Shown here piece by piece: positions 19,131 to 30,066 of a stretch of DNA of 64,000 nt. A program made the translations under genes and the position numbers. Origin of the DNA: Streptomonospora sp. PA3 (GTDB taxonomy: Bacteria; Actinomycetota; Actinomycetes; Streptosporangiales; Streptosporangiaceae). Each line of letters begins with the position of its first letter. The first letter of the stretch is position 1. The notes under the pieces are model-generated. The model saw only the letters and a list, made by a program, of their open reading frames with translations. It searched no databases and was not told the DNA's origin. The stretch is from assembly GCF_009728995.1 (NCBI RefSeq), contig NZ_VTZW01000020.1:62001-126000 (forward strand), given 5' to 3'.

Positions 19131-20168
19131 CTACGCCGCCAGCGGGCGGTCGACCGGCAGGGAGGTGTCCGTGGCCAGGTTCAGGCTGGAGGGGGGCAGG
19201 TCGGCGGCCACCACCTCGGCTCCCAGGGCGGCGATCATGGCGCCGTTGTCGGTGCACAGCCGCGGCCGGGGCACGCGCAGGGTGACGCCGGCGTCGGCGC
19301 AGCGCTCCTCGGCCAGGGCGCGCAGGCGGGAGTTGGCCGCCACGCCGCCGCTGATGACCAGGTGCTCCACGCCGTGCTCCAGGCAGGCGTCGACGGCCTT
19401 GCGGGTGAGCACGTCGACCACCGACTCCTGGAACCCGGCCGCGATGTCGGCGACCGGCAGGTCGCGCCCGTCGCGCACACCGTCCTCCACCCAGCGCGCC
19501 ACGGCCGTCTTCAGCCCGGAGAAGGAGAAGTCGTAGGTGCCGTCACCCCACTTGCCGCGCGGGAAGCGGATGGCCCGGTTGGCCTCGCGTGCGGCGCGGT
19601 CGATGGGCGGGCCGCCCGGATAGGGCAGCCCCAGCAGCCGCGCGACCTTGTCGTAGGCCTCGCCCGCCGCGTCGTCGACGGTGTCGCCCAGCGGGGTGAC
19701 GTCGGTGGCCAGGTCGCGCACCAGCAGCAGCGACGTGTGCCCGCCCGAGACCAGCAGCGCGATCGTGGGCTTGGGCAGCGGTCCGTGCTCCAACTGGTCC
19801 ACGGCGACGTGACCGACCAGGTGGTTGACGCCGTAGAGCGGTTTGCCCAGCGCCATGGCGTAGGCCTTGGCGGCCGAGACGCCCACGAGCAGCGCGCCGG
19901 CCAGGCCCGGTCCGGCGGTGACCGCGATCGCGTCGACGTCGGCGAGGGTGAGCCCGGCCTTGTCGAGGGCGCGGTGCACGGTCGGGGTCATCGCCTCCAG
20001 ATGCGCCCGGCTGGCGACCTCGGGCACGACGCCGCCGAAGCGGGCGTGCTGGTCGACGCTGGAGGCGACCTCGTCGCTGAGCAGCTCGCAGCCGCGCACC
20101 AGCCCGACCCCGGTCTCGTCGCACGAGGTCTCGATCCCCAGGATCAGGGGCAGCTCCGCCGCACTCAT
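19131..20168 (-). CDS. tsaD: tRNA t6A threonylcarbamoyltransferase subunit TsaD
   Basis: This 345-residue Kae1/YgjD/TsaD ATPase transfers threonylcarbamoyl to A37 of ANN-decoding tRNAs, together with TsaB and TsaE. The N-terminus has GIETSCDET (11-19), the metal-binding NHLVGH (115-120) and [15 protein letters not shown]-terminal nucleotide-site motif ([12 protein letters not shown], then [10 protein letters not shown]) is present. The ATG overlaps the rimI stop (TGATG) with a good GAGGAG upstream. It is the last gene of the tsaB-rimI-tsaD run. Confidence 0.96.
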   Translation of the reverse strand: MSAAELPLILGIETSCDETGVGLVRGCELLSDEVASSVDQHARFGGVVPEVASRAHLEAMTPTVHRALDKAGLTLADVDAIAVTAGPGLAGALLVGVSAAKAYAMALGKPLYGVNHLVGHVAVDQLEHGPLPKPTIALLVSGGHTSLLLVRDLATDVTPLGDTVDDAAGEAYDKVARLLGLPYPGGPPIDRAAREANRAIRFPRGKWGDGTYDFSFSGLKTAVARWVEDGVRDGRDLPVADIAAGFQESVVDVLTRKAVDACLEHGVEHLVISGGVAANSRLRALAEERCADAGVTLRVPRPRLCTDNGAMIAALGAEVVAADLPPSSLNLATDTSLPVDRPLAA

Positions 20169-20752
20169 CACAGCCTCTCCTCGTCGCCGCCGGCTCCGTC
20201 GTCCGGCTCCGTGAACTCCAGCACTTCGCCTTGCTCGCCCCCGCCCGTGCGCGCGATCGCGGCCGCCGGCGCGGAGCAGCGCATGACGATCGCGTCGACG
20301 CCGTCGCGGTAGTAGCCGCGCCGGACGCCGATGTCGGTGAAGCCGAACCTGCGGTAGAGGTCCTGGGCGCGCGGGTTGTCCGAGCGCACCTCCAGGAAGA
20401 TCTCGTGCACCCCGCGGGTGTAGGCCTGGCCGAGCAGCTCGCGCAGCAGCGCGGTCGCGATGCCGCGGCCCCACCACTCCCGATCGACGGCGATCGTCTG
20501 CACGTCCCCCTCCGGCGGGACGGCCCGCAGGCCCGCGTAGGCCACGACGGGGCCGCCGGAGGCGCCGTCGCCGGATTCCGACGCCGGGCCGCCGCCGGGG
20601 CAGGCGACGACGTAGTGCCGGGTGGGCTCGGCGAGCTCCGAGCGCATCATGTCCTCGGTCCAGGCGTCGTCGGGGAACAGGGCGCGCTCCAGCTCCATCA
20701 CGGCCGGTACGTCGAACTCGCTCATGGGCCGCACGCGGAAGCCGGGGTTCAC
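20168..20752 (-). CDS. rimI: Ribosomal protein alanine N-acetyltransferase RimI
   Basis: This GNAT acetyltransferase has the acetyl-CoA pyrophosphate motif [11 protein letters not shown] (about 93-103) and the C-terminal [20 protein letters not shown]. RimI acetylates N-termini of ribosomal protein S18 and others in characterised species. I chose the GTG at 20752, which overlaps the tsaB stop by GTGA; a GTG nine bases upstream is also in frame. The roughly 30-residue acidic, Gly-rich tail ([20 protein letters not shown]) extends past the usual end of the fold. Confidence 0.93.
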   Translation of the reverse strand: MNPGFRVRPMSEFDVPAVMELERALFPDDAWTEDMMRSELAEPTRHYVVACPGGGPASESGDGASGGPVVAYAGLRAVPPEGDVQTIAVDREWWGRGIATALLRELLGQAYTRGVHEIFLEVRSDNPRAQDLYRRFGFTDIGVRRGYYRDGVDAIVMRCSAPAAAIARTGGGEQGEVLEFTEPDDGAGGDEERL

Positions 20753-21423
20753 GCCTGCCACTGGCGCACCTTCTTCGGCGCGCCCGGCTCGGCGGCGTCC
20801 GGGCGGCGCAGGTAGAGCGGGCGGGGTTCGGGCAGCGGCTCGCCGGCGGCCAGCCGACGCAGCGCCACCTCGCCCAGCGCCTCGGCGCGGGGGTAGTGGG
20901 GCTCGGCGTCTGCGGCCTGGGGCCCGAAGACCTCGGCGTAGAGGTGGGCGCCGTGGCCGATCACCGGCAGGCCCGCGGTGTCCACCGCCGCGGGGCGGTC
21001 GACGGCGATGTCGGAGTCGCGCGTGCAGGAGTCGGCGTAGCGCGCCCAGAAGACCTCCTTGCGCCGGGCGTCGGTGGCGGCGACGAAGGGCTTGTCGCGT
21101 CCCGAGGCGCAGGCGAGCGCGTCGAGCGTGGCCACGCCGTGGCAGGGGATGCCCAGGGCCTCGGCCAGGGCGTGCGCGGTGGCCAGACCCACGCGCAGGC
21201 CGGTGTAGGGGCCGGGCCCGATGCCTACGGCGACGTGGGTGAGGTCGGTGAAGGCGGCGCCGGCCTGCGCCAGCACGTCGCTGATCTGCGGACTCAGCAA
21301 CTCGCCGTGATGGCGGGCGTCCACGGTGCAGGCGGCGGCGCGCACCCGCACGCCGTCGTCGCCGGCCTCGCAGACGGCGGTGGTGATGGCCGGGGTGGCG
21401 GTGTCGAAAGCCAGTAGGAGCAC
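20749..21423 (-). CDS. tsaB: tRNA t6A biosynthesis dimerisation protein TsaB
   Basis: This 224-residue ASKHA-fold protein is a paralogue of TsaD without catalytic metal site. It shows [15 protein letters not shown] at the N-terminus, [17 protein letters not shown], and [14 protein letters not shown]. TsaB bridges TsaD and TsaE. The GTG start gives [12 protein letters not shown], the normal N-terminus. It lies 11 bases after the tsaE stop and overlaps rimI by 4 bases. Confidence 0.95.
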   Translation of the reverse strand: MLLLAFDTATPAITTAVCEAGDDGVRVRAAACTVDARHHGELLSPQISDVLAQAGAAFTDLTHVAVGIGPGPYTGLRVGLATAHALAEALGIPCHGVATLDALACASGRDKPFVAATDARRKEVFWARYADSCTRDSDIAVDRPAAVDTAGLPVIGHGAHLYAEVFGPQAADAEPHYPRAEALGEVALRRLAAGEPLPEPRPLYLRRPDAAEPGAPKKVRQWQA

Positions 21424-21434
21424 GGTCGTTCAGC

Positions 21435-21965
21435 CTATTCCAGGGCGAGGTCGGCCCAGCGGGCGCCGATGCCGGTGAGCGTGATGCCGCGGGTGTCGTC
21501 GGGGCGGCGCGCGATCGTGATCTCCAGCCGCTCGTCGGCGAGGTGCTCGGCGAGCCCTTCGCCCCACTCGATGACGGTCACCGACTCGCCCAGTCCGGAG
21601 TCGAGGTCGAGGTCGTCGAGTTCCTCGGCGCCGCCGAGGCGGTAGGCGTCGGCGTGCACGAGGGAGGGGCCGCCGGTCTCGGAGGGATGCACGCGGGCGA
21701 TGACGAAGGTCGGCGAGGTGATGGGGCCGCGGGCCCCCAGCCCCTCGCCGATGCCCTGGGTGAGGGTGGTCTTGCCGGCGCCCAGGGGCCCGCTGAGGAT
21801 CAGCAGGTCGCCGGGGTGCAACCGGGCGGCGATGCGGCGGCCCAGCGCGCGCATCGCGGTGTCGGTCTCGGCGGTGACGAAGGCGGTGTTCGCCGCGGCG
21901 TCCGCGGTGCCGGCGTCCGTGCCGGTGCCGGCCGCCGCTGCGGCGGCGCTGGTGGTCTCGGTCAT
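21435..21965 (-). CDS. tsaE: tRNA t6A biosynthesis ATPase TsaE
   Basis: This P-loop ATPase drives the t6A cycle. Walker A is GPLGAGKTT (59-67 from the chosen ATG), followed by SPTFVIARVHPSE, the HADAYRLGG motif and EWGEGLAEHL. I chose ATG 21965 because upstream GTG codons lack ribosome-binding sites; even so the first 28 residues are an Ala/Thr/Gly low-complexity leader. It is between alr and tsaB in the same order as in Mycobacterium. Confidence 0.93.
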   Translation of the reverse strand: MTETTSAAAAAAGTGTDAGTADAAANTAFVTAETDTAMRALGRRIAARLHPGDLLILSGPLGAGKTTLTQGIGEGLGARGPITSPTFVIARVHPSETGGPSLVHADAYRLGGAEELDDLDLDSGLGESVTVIEWGEGLAEHLADERLEITIARRPDDTRGITLTGIGARWADLALE

Positions 21966-22094
21966 GGGCTCGCAGGTGTCTGGGTCTGATGCGGCGGTGG
22001 ATCCGTCCACGTATCCAGGGTAGGCCGGTCGGAGCACCGGCGCTGACGCGTCCACAGGAGCCGCCCGGGTGCGTGGACGGCTCGGCGGCCCGAT

Positions 22095-23219
22095 TTACGG
22101 GGCGCCGTCGTAGACCCGCGGGACGCGCGGGGAGATGCGGGTGACGATCTCGTAGGGGATGGTCCCCAGCACCTCGGCCCAGTCCTGCGCGGTGGGTTCG
22201 CCGTGGTCGCCCGGGCCGAAGAGCACCGCCTCGGGTTCGTCGCCGAGGGTGTCGTCGCCGAGGTCGACCATGAACTGGTCCATGCACACGGTGCCGGAGA
22301 CGGTACGGCGCCTGCCGCCGATGAGCAGCGGGCCGGTGTTGGTGGCGGCCCGGGGGATGCCGTCGCCGTAGCCGAGCGGGACCAGCGCCAGGTTCGCCGG
22401 CCTGTCGGTGGTGTAGCGGTGCCCGTAGGAGACGCCGCTGCCGGCGGGAACGCGCTTGACCAGGGCGACGGCCGCGCGCAGGGTCATGGCCGGGCGCAGG
22501 CCGGTGTCGGCGAGGCCGGGGATGGGGCTCAGCCCGTAGCCGGCGATGCCCGGTCGCACCAGGTCGAAGTGGGTCTCGGGCAGGGTGAGGGTGGCCGCGG
22601 AGTTGGCCAGGTGGCGCACCTCGGGGTCCAGTCCGGCCTTCTCGGCGATCTCCAGCGCCTCGTGGAAGGCGGAGATCTGGGCGGCGATGGAGGGGTGGCC
22701 CGGCTCGTCGGCGCAGGCGAAGTGGGAGAACACCCCGGCCACGCGGACGAGCCCCGCCGCCTCGGCGCGCGCGGCCGCCGCGACGGTCTCGGGCCACTGC
22801 TCGGCGGTGAGGCCGCCGCGGTTCAGCCCGGTGTCGGCCTTGAGGTGCACGCGCGCGGGGCGGCCGGTCTCGCGGGCGGCCGCGGCGATGTCGGCGATCA
22901 GCCCCGGGGCGCTGACGCCCAGGTCGACGTCGGCGGCGACGGCCGCCGCCAGTGGGGCGCGCGGCGGCAGGATCCAGGCGACGACGGGGCAGGTGAACCC
23001 CGCCTCCCGCAGCTCCAGCGCCTCCTCGATGAAGGCGGTGCCCAGCCACTCGGCGCCCCCGGCCAGCATCGCGCGGGCGGCGGGAAGCATGCCGTGGCCG
23101 TAGCCGTCGGCCTTGACCACACCCATGACCGCGGCGCCGCGTGCGCGCCGCGCCAGGGCGGCGATGTTCTCACTGATCGCGCCCAGGTCGACGCGGGCTT
23201 CGGCGAACGAGGATGGCAT
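22095..23219 (-). CDS. alr: Alanine racemase
   Basis: This 374-residue PLP enzyme interconverts L- and D-alanine for peptidoglycan. The Schiff-base Lys is K36 in VMGVVKADGYGHG. The opposite-face Tyr is in GVSYGHRY (about 264), and the C-terminal beta domain has GTVCMDQFMVDLG. The length is normal. ATG start; it leads directly into tsaE. Confidence 0.97.
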   Translation of the reverse strand: MPSSFAEARVDLGAISENIAALARRARGAAVMGVVKADGYGHGMLPAARAMLAGGAEWLGTAFIEEALELREAGFTCPVVAWILPPRAPLAAAVAADVDLGVSAPGLIADIAAAARETGRPARVHLKADTGLNRGGLTAEQWPETVAAAARAEAAGLVRVAGVFSHFACADEPGHPSIAAQISAFHEALEIAEKAGLDPEVRHLANSAATLTLPETHFDLVRPGIAGYGLSPIPGLADTGLRPAMTLRAAVALVKRVPAGSGVSYGHRYTTDRPANLALVPLGYGDGIPRAATNTGPLLIGGRRRTVSGTVCMDQFMVDLGDDTLGDEPEAVLFGPGDHGEPTAQDWAEVLGTIPYEIVTRISPRVPRVYDGAP

Positions 23220-23290
23220 GCTTCAAGTCTGGCACGCCGATCCGACCGCGGCGCGCCCATCGGTGCAGCGTGCTGCGGGCGCGGTTCCAC

Positions 23291-23317
23291 CCGCCGACCC
23301 CTGCGCGGGTTCGGCGG
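23291..23317 (-). terminator. Hairpin between the SRPBCC gene and alr
   Basis: CCGCCGACCC (23291-23300) pairs with GGGTTCGGCGG (23307-23317) with one bulged T. It lies 68 bases after the SRPBCC stop, in a 165-base gap, without a T-run. It probably separates the ppk/mutT1/SRPBCC unit from alr. Confidence 0.5.
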
Positions 23318-23384
23318 CGGGCGGGCCGCGCGGCCCCGGTGTTTCCGGCGCCGAGGCTCCCGGCGGGGGCCCGGTCGGCCGGAG

Positions 23385-23849
23385 CTACTCCGAGCCCTCG
23401 GAGGTGTCCTTGTCCGGCGTGCCCTCCTCGGCCAGGCGCTTGAGCCGGGGCAGGGTGCGCTCGATGCCGCGGGCGTTGCGGGCCGGGTAGCCGACGAGGA
23501 CGTAGAACAGCGTCCCCCGCGAGTAGTCGAAGGTCTCGGTCACGCGGGTGGTGCCGTCCTCCAAGGGCTCCAGCCGCCAGCGCCAGATGTGCGGGCCGAC
23601 GTGGCGCCAGGCGATCAGCCTGTTCTCCTCGTACTCCACGACCCGGTTGGCGGTGCGGTAGGACAGGCCCATGCGCATGTCCATGCCGAAGGTCGAGCCG
23701 GGACCGAGCCGCTCGCCGGGTCCGCGTGCCTGCTGCACGGTGCCGGAGCCGTCGAACTCGTGGTGGCGCCGGGGGTCGCTGACGATGCGGAAGATGCGCT
23801 CGGCGGGGGCGTCGATCACGACGCTGCGCGATACCTGATGCTTGGCCAT
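23385..23849 (-). CDS. SRPBCC (START-like) family protein
   Basis: This 154-residue protein has the polyketide-cyclase/START-like fold pattern: VSRSVVIDAPAERIFRIVSD at the start, FDGSGTV, YRTANRVVEYEENRLIAWRH, and a C-terminal helix GIERTLPRLKRLAEEG. These proteins bind hydrophobic ligands; the ligand is unknown. I start at the ATG giving MAKHQVSRSV; the open frame extends upstream without family likeness. It lies downstream of mutT1. Confidence 0.82.
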   Translation of the reverse strand: MAKHQVSRSVVIDAPAERIFRIVSDPRRHHEFDGSGTVQQARGPGERLGPGSTFGMDMRMGLSYRTANRVVEYEENRLIAWRHVGPHIWRWRLEPLEDGTTRVTETFDYSRGTLFYVLVGYPARNARGIERTLPRLKRLAEEGTPDKDTSEGSE

Positions 23850-23963
23850 ACCGGCATCATTCCACCCACGTCCGGCGCCGGTTCGCCTGCCCGACGTCCG
23901 CCTCCGCCCGTCCGCTCCGACCCTCCCTTCCGACGTGGCCGGGGGCCGTCGGCGGGCGCGCAC

Positions 23964-24938
23964 TCACCCGCGGACGCTGTGGCGCTCGACGGCGGCCAGG
24001 CGCAGGTCCGCGCGGGAGAGGTGCAGCACCCAGAAGGTTCCCTTGCGCAGGGACAGCTGCTGGGAGACCGGGGCATCCAGGCGTTCCAGCGCGGCGCGCA
24101 TCAGGCGGGGCACCAGCTCGCCGTGGGTGCACACGACGGTGGGCACGGCCTCCTCGATGAGCGCGGTGAACGCCTCTCGCGCGGCCTCGGTGTCGAAGAC
24201 CGTCTCCGCACCGGCGGTCTGGGCGGTGAAGGCGCGCTCGGTGCGCACCTCGACCCCGCCGGCCACCGCGTAGGCGATCATCGTCTCGGTGCAGCGCGCG
24301 GCCGCCGAGCTGACCACGCGCGGGGCTCCCAGGGAGGACAGCACGCGGGCCAGCTCGCGGGCGTCGCCGCGGCCGGTCGCGTCGAGGGGGCGCAGCAGGT
24401 CGTCGTCGTCCCAGGAGCCCTTGTCGCCGGCCGAGGCGTGCCTCAGCAGGATGAGCGGGAACGTCTCGGCCGGCCCGCTGGCGAAGTTGTCCAGCACCTG
24501 GATGTCGTGGCCGTAGGTGAGCCGGCGCCGCGCCCGGGCGAGGGGGAGCCACTCCACCGCGTCGATCTCGTCGCCCGGCACGAAGTCGGACTCCCCCGAG
24601 GCGGTGGCGGCCCACCACTCGACCTGCTTGGGCCAGCCGTCCTTGAGGTAGCGCTGCGGCGGCAGGCGCCGCCCGAGCACGGGGTGCAGGCCCGTCTCCT
24701 CGGCGACCTCGCGCACGGCCGCGGTGAGCAGGTGCTCGCTGTTCTTCACCTTGCCCTTGGGCAGGCTCCAGTCGTCGCGGTCGGGCCGGTGCACCAGCGC
24801 GACCTCGCACGCGGTCGGGTCGCCGCGCCACAGCACGGCGCCGGCCGCGCGGATGGGCTCCAGGTAGCCGCCGGGCGCGGTGTCGCGCGGCGGGAAGGCG
24901 CTGGTGACGGTGATCGGGTCGTCCGGGTGTTCAGCCAT
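23964..24938 (-). CDS. mutT1: Two-domain Nudix hydrolase / histidine phosphatase (MutT1-like)
   Basis: This 324-residue protein has the mycobacterial MutT1 architecture. The N-terminal Nudix domain carries the Nudix box, from [20 protein letters not shown] to the following TGL. The C-terminal histidine phosphatase domain has [15 protein letters not shown] and a second-site His in VVCTHGELV. MutT1 degrades 8-oxo-(d)GTP and diadenosine polyphosphates. ATG 24938 overlaps the ppk stop by 8 bases, so the two are coupled, as commonly seen in actinobacteria. Confidence 0.93.
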   Translation of the reverse strand: MAEHPDDPITVTSAFPPRDTAPGGYLEPIRAAGAVLWRGDPTACEVALVHRPDRDDWSLPKGKVKNSEHLLTAAVREVAEETGLHPVLGRRLPPQRYLKDGWPKQVEWWAATASGESDFVPGDEIDAVEWLPLARARRRLTYGHDIQVLDNFASGPAETFPLILLRHASAGDKGSWDDDDLLRPLDATGRGDARELARVLSSLGAPRVVSSAAARCTETMIAYAVAGGVEVRTERAFTAQTAGAETVFDTEAAREAFTALIEEAVPTVVCTHGELVPRLMRAALERLDAPVSQQLSLRKGTFWVLHLSRADLRLAAVERHSVRG

Positions 24939-27036
24939 CGACGGCCCGCAGGCGGCGGTCGCCGCGCAGAGCGCTCTGCAGCTCCAGGGGCCTCTCGCCC
25001 GCGGTCCCCTGGGCGGCCCGCTGCCAGGTGCCGTCGGGCGCCATCCGCCACGAGGCGGTGCCGTCGGCCATGGCCAGGTCCATCAGCTCCACCAGGCGGG
25101 CGCGCTGTCCGGGGTCCTCGATCCGGATGAGCGCCTCGACCCGCCGGTCCAGGTTGCGCGGCATGAGGTCGGCGCTGCCGATCCACACCTGCGGTTCCCC
25201 TCCGTTCTCGAATACGAAGATCCTGGAGTGTTCCAGGAACCGTCCGAGGATACTGCGCACCCGGATCGTCTCGGAGACCCCCTCCAGGCCCGGCCGCAGT
25301 ACGCAGCTGCCGCGCACCCACAGGTCCACGGGCACTCCGGCGCGCGAGGCCGCGTAGAGGGCGTCGACGATCTCCTCGTCGACCAGCGAGTTGACCTTGA
25401 TGCGGATGCGGGCGGGCGCGCCGCGCTCGTGGTTGTCGATCTCCCGGCGGATGCGCCGCATCAGCCCGTCGCGCAGCCCCGAGGGCGCCACCAGCAGCCT
25501 GCGGTACTCGGACTTGCGGGAGAAGCCGGTGAGGTGGTTGAAGAGGTCGCTGAGGTCCTCGCCGACCTCGGGTTCGGCGGTGAAGAGGCCGAAGTCCTCG
25601 TAGACGCGCGCGGTGCTGGGGTTGTAGTTGCCCGTGCCGACGTGGCAGTAGCGGCGCAGGACGCCGTCCTCATCCTGGCGCACCACCAGCGCGAGCTTGC
25701 AGTGGGTCTTCAGGCCGACGACGCCGTAGACGACGTGGCAGCCCGCCGCTTCGAGCTTGCGCGCCCACACGATGTTGTTGCGCTCGTCGAAGCGGGCCTT
25801 GATCTCGACGAGGACGACGACCTCCTTGCCCGCGGCGGCGGCGTCGATGAGGGACTCCACGATCGGGGAGTCGCCGCTGGTGCGGTAGAGGGTCTGCTTG
25901 ACGGCGACCACCCGGGGATCGGCCGCGGCCAGGGCCAGGAACCGCTCGGTGGTCGTGGTGAACGACTCGTAGGGGTGGTGGACCAGCAGCTCCCGGCTGT
26001 GCACGGCGTCGAAGAAGCCGTCCTGGGCGAGGGCCTGCGGCTCGGCGGGCACCACGGGCGGGTAGCGCAGCTCCGGGCGCGGCAGGTCGGCGATCTGGTC
26101 GAGTCCGGCGAGGTTGAGCGGTCCGGGCACGCGGTAGATCTCGCGCTCCTCGGCGCCCAGCTCGCGGCGCAGGATGGCCAGCACGTCGTCGGAGATGGTC
26201 TCCTCGACCTCCAGCCGGACGAGCGGGCCGAACCGGCGCCGCAGCAGCTCGTTCTCCAGCGACTGCACGAGGTCGTCGGTCTCGTCCTCGTCGACCTCCA
26301 GGTCGGCGTTGCGGGTGACGCGGAAGGCGTGGTGCTCCAGCACCTCCATGCCTTCGAAGAGCACGGGCAGGTGCCCGGCGACGACGTCCTCGGTGGGCAC
26401 GAAGCGGTCGCCGCCCAGGTCGATGAACCGGGGAAGGGCCGAGGGCATCTTCACGCGGGCGAACGTGGTGTGGCCGGTCCGCGGGTCGCGGACGGTGACG
26501 GCCAGGTTGAGCGAGCGCCCGGAGATGTAGGGGAAGGGATGGGCGGGGTCGACGGCGAACGGGGTGAGCAGCGGGTAGACCGAAGCGTGGAAGAGGGACC
26601 GCATGCGCTCCCGCTCCCCGGTGTCGAGGTCGTCCCAGCGGACGATGCGGATTCCGGCCTCGACCAGGGCCGGCGCGACCGACTCGTGGAAGCAGCGCGC
26701 CTGGCGCAGCATCAGCCCCCGGGAGACCTCCGAGACGTTCTGCAGCAGGTCGTCGGGGTGGTGCCGGGTGGCGGAGGTGACGGCCACGCCGGTGGCCAGG
26801 CGCCGCTTGAGCCCGGCGACGCGGACCATGAAGAACTCGTCGAGGTTGCCGGAGAAGATCGACAGGTAGCGGGCGCGCTCCAGCAGCGGGATGTCGGCGT
26901 CTTCGGCCAGCTCCAGCACCCGCTGGTTGAAGCGCAGCCAGCCCACTTCGCGGTCCAGGAAGCGATCGGCGGGCAGGGGTTCGCTGTTTTGTCCCGTAAT
27001 CACCGATTCCGCAGTCACGGTCGCAGACTCCCCCAT
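24931..27036 (-). CDS. ppk: Polyphosphate kinase 1
   Basis: This 701-residue enzyme makes inorganic polyphosphate from ATP reversibly. It has N-terminal [19 protein letters not shown], the phospholipase-D-like core with the autophosphorylated His in [22 protein letters not shown], and the second conserved His in [15 protein letters not shown]. The length fits PPK1. The start ATG has a G-run just upstream. It overlaps mutT1. Confidence 0.96.
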   Translation of the reverse strand: MGESATVTAESVITGQNSEPLPADRFLDREVGWLRFNQRVLELAEDADIPLLERARYLSIFSGNLDEFFMVRVAGLKRRLATGVAVTSATRHHPDDLLQNVSEVSRGLMLRQARCFHESVAPALVEAGIRIVRWDDLDTGERERMRSLFHASVYPLLTPFAVDPAHPFPYISGRSLNLAVTVRDPRTGHTTFARVKMPSALPRFIDLGGDRFVPTEDVVAGHLPVLFEGMEVLEHHAFRVTRNADLEVDEDETDDLVQSLENELLRRRFGPLVRLEVEETISDDVLAILRRELGAEEREIYRVPGPLNLAGLDQIADLPRPELRYPPVVPAEPQALAQDGFFDAVHSRELLVHHPYESFTTTTERFLALAAADPRVVAVKQTLYRTSGDSPIVESLIDAAAAGKEVVVLVEIKARFDERNNIVWARKLEAAGCHVVYGVVGLKTHCKLALVVRQDEDGVLRRYCHVGTGNYNPSTARVYEDFGLFTAEPEVGEDLSDLFNHLTGFSRKSEYRRLLVAPSGLRDGLMRRIRREIDNHERGAPARIRIKVNSLVDEEIVDALYAASRAGVPVDLWVRGSCVLRPGLEGVSETIRVRSILGRFLEHSRIFVFENGGEPQVWIGSADLMPRNLDRRVEALIRIEDPGQRARLVELMDLAMADGTASWRMAPDGTWQRAAQGTAGERPLELQSALRGDRRLRAVDG

Positions 27037-27219
27037 CCCCCTGAACGGGCTCCGGCCGCGCGGTGTCCGCCCGGTAACACCGCCCGGATCGCCGCAGCGC
27101 CGGTGCCCGCCGTCCGCCTGATGCCGTCCTTGTTCCCGCTCAGGGCGGCGCGGACTCCGGCATGACCGTCACCGGCCCGCTTCTCCGGCATATCGGGTGG
27201 CATCGGGCGAGGTGACCGC

Positions 27220-27906
27220 TCAGGAGCCTCCACCTGCAGCGGCGGCCCCGCTGGCGGCGATGGTGGCGGCCACGGCGCCCTCGATCGACTGGATCACCTC
27301 GCGCACCGCGCGTCCGATGTCGTCGCGGGCCACGACCGCCTTGATGGCGCGGCGCCGGTCGCCGCGGGGCACGTCGGCGAAGAGCTTGCCGTCCAGCCCT
27401 GCCGCACCGACCAGCGCGAGCAGGGCGACCGTGCGCGCGTCGGGCGCGGGATGGCCGAGCAGGACAGCGCGCACGCGCCCGGCCGCCTCGTCCCGGCTGC
27501 CCGGTTGAGCTGGGCGGTAGTTGTCGACGGGGAAGATCCCCAGGACCCGGCTCGCCTCGCGGGAGAGCGCGCCCACGGACACGGCCCGGCCGAGGAGGCG
27601 CTGCCGCTGGGCGCCCTTGTTCAGCTTCTGCACCCACCACTTGATCTTGCGCGGCTTGGGCTCGGCCGCGACCCGCGCGGCCAGGCCGTCCACGTCGGTG
27701 TCGCCGGTGCGGTGGCGACCCGCCGCCTGGAGCCGCCCGCCGCCGTCGAGTGCGACCAGGCCGGCCAGGACGGCCTCGGCGATCAGCGCCCCGGCCAGCG
27801 CGCACTGCAGGCGGTTGCCGTCGACGAGGGGGCGACCGGTGTCAGGCCGGTAGGCCAGCAGCAGCAGGTCGTCGGTGAGGATCCGCGGGTGTGCGTGGGG
27901 GGTCAT
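27220..27906 (-). CDS. GPP34 (GOLPH3-like) family protein
   Basis: This 228-residue protein is of the GPP34 family, bacterial relatives of the Golgi phosphoinositide-binding protein GOLPH3. It starts with LTDDLLLLAYRPDTGRP, followed by the family pattern LAGALIAEAVLAGLVAL, a basic segment PRKIKWWVQKLNKGAQRQ (lipid head-group contact in homologues), and an Ala/Gly tail. Actinomycetes usually have several copies. Function is uncertain; membrane or lipid association is inferred. ATG with GGAGG upstream. Confidence 0.87.
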   Translation of the reverse strand: MTPHAHPRILTDDLLLLAYRPDTGRPLVDGNRLQCALAGALIAEAVLAGLVALDGGGRLQAAGRHRTGDTDVDGLAARVAAEPKPRKIKWWVQKLNKGAQRQRLLGRAVSVGALSREASRVLGIFPVDNYRPAQPGSRDEAAGRVRAVLLGHPAPDARTVALLALVGAAGLDGKLFADVPRGDRRRAIKAVVARDDIGRAVREVIQSIEGAVAATIAASGAAAAGGGS

Positions 27907-28006
27907 CGGCCTCCTGCCCTTCTCCTGGACTCGCCCCAGGAGTATCGCAGTACCGCCGCCGGGCGCCTACAGCCGGATCCGGCCACCGGGCTGTGCGGCG
28001 CGGCGT

Positions 28007-28921
28007 CTACAGCAACTGCAGCGTCGGCAGTACCCGCATCAGCAGCACCCCGCTGCGCAGCAGCACGTTGAGCCAGATGTTTCGGTAGCACGCCCACACA
28101 TAGCCGTGGAACAGCCCGACGGCCACGTAGAACACCGCCGCGTAGGCGGGACCGAGTTCGAACAGCTCCGACTCCGAGGAGAAGTCGCCGTACTCCGAGA
28201 GGAACACGCTGACCACCGTGAACAGCACCGTCGTCAGCAGGATGCCGGGCCAGCGCCCCAGGATCCGCTCCAGCCGCGTCTGCAGCAGCGCGCGGAAGAA
28301 GATCTCCTCGGGCACGGCCACGGCGGCGACGATGGCGACCGCCGCCGCGATGAGGATCGCCGGGTTGGGCACCGGCCCCGGGAAGACCTCCAAGGCCGTC
28401 AGCCCCAGAACCGCCCCGCCCGGGACAAGCCCCATCCAGCGCCAGGGCTCGTTCACGTTCATCGCGATCTTCGGCATCACCGTGCTGTAGCCGGCGATGG
28501 TGAACCCCCCGAGGTCCACCACGACCAGCGGCAGCACGAACAGGAACAGGATGCGGACGGGAGGCATCATGACCTCCCAGCTCACCCCGGGCAGAAAGGT
28601 CTCCGCGAAGTAGGAGACCCCCAGGGTCGCGATGAGGAAGAGCACCAGGAGCAGCAGCAGCCAGGTCAGCTCGTAGGGCATCGAGTGCCCTTCCAACGCC
28701 GCCCGCACCCGCTGGTCGAGCCGCCTGCTCTTGCGCCGGTCGGTCACCAGGGCAGTCAGCACCAGGCCGACCGCCAGCGGCACCAGCAGGTGGTTGCGCG
28801 CGTCCGCCCCGGGTGCGATCGCCTCCGGATGCATGGCCGGATTCAGCATGAACACGGCGGCAAGGGCCGCCACCGCCACGGCGACGCCCCATTTCAGCAA
28901 TGGTTCCAATGACTTCGCCAC
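28007..28921 (-). CDS. CPBP-family intramembrane glutamic protease
   Basis: This 304-residue membrane protein has about eight hydrophobic segments. The CPBP (Abi) signature is present: PEEIFFRALLQTRLE (the EExxxR motif, about 204-209), then a second motif VGLFHGYVWACYRN with the conserved His, then NIWLNVLLRSG. Relatives process prenylated or other membrane proteins, and some protect against bacteriocins; the substrate here is unknown. GTG start after GGGGAGG. The 305-base upstream gap carries a palindrome at 29013-29031. Confidence 0.85.
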   Translation of the reverse strand: MAKSLEPLLKWGVAVAVAALAAVFMLNPAMHPEAIAPGADARNHLLVPLAVGLVLTALVTDRRKSRRLDQRVRAALEGHSMPYELTWLLLLLVLFLIATLGVSYFAETFLPGVSWEVMMPPVRILFLFVLPLVVVDLGGFTIAGYSTVMPKIAMNVNEPWRWMGLVPGGAVLGLTALEVFPGPVPNPAILIAAAVAIVAAVAVPEEIFFRALLQTRLERILGRWPGILLTTVLFTVVSVFLSEYGDFSSESELFELGPAYAAVFYVAVGLFHGYVWACYRNIWLNVLLRSGVLLMRVLPTLQLL

Positions 28922-29226
28922 CGGCCTCCCCCCAGCTCAGGGCCTCAGTCTCTCCTGTGCGAAGGGAAAGGTGACGCAATGGCAACGGTATGTCGTTACT
29001 CTCCGTTTTTTTACTTTCCGCAGAGGAAAGTGGAGTTGGCGGCGCCATCGGCGGCCGTCAACGGCAAGGCAGGTGCAAAGGGGAGGACGGGCCGCGGGCG
29101 CCGCAGCCGCGGCGCGGGCCTGCCGCGGCGCGCAGCAGGGCGCGGCGCCGGGGCGGCGAGGGGGCGGGACGGGCGCGGCTCCCTGCGGGGAGGGGGCGTA
29201 GGGAGCCGCGCCGGGGGCCGGCCGGG
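28922..29226. other. Gap between the CPBP gene and ehuA
   Basis: No gene seen. The part nearest the CPBP gene is the most AT-rich and contains a T-run (29005-29012) and a palindrome. The part nearest ehuA (29060-29210) is a GC-only low-complexity stretch. A promoter for the CPBP gene is likely here but I could not assign boxes. Confidence 0.5.
29013..29031. promoter_or_regulatory. Palindrome ACTTTCC-N5-GGAAAGT upstream of the CPBP gene
   Basis: Perfect 7-base arms (29013-29019 and 29025-29031) around GCAGA lie 92 bases upstream of the CPBP start, in unusually AT-rich surroundings. The T-run precedes the hairpin on the plus strand and becomes an A-run on the minus strand, so it is not a terminator in either direction. 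An operator is the better guess. Confidence 0.5.

Positions 29227-30052
<826 letters not shown>

Positions 30053-30066
<14 letters not shown>

Noticed and set aside
18272..19285. Short ORFs inside the repeat elements C1 and C2
   Set aside because: Frames exist on both strands because of GC bias and the inverted arms; none has a plausible start or family likeness.
29005..29031. Intrinsic terminator for the ehu operon
   Set aside because: The T-run lies before the hairpin on the plus strand and becomes A on the minus strand, so neither direction gives hairpin then U-run.
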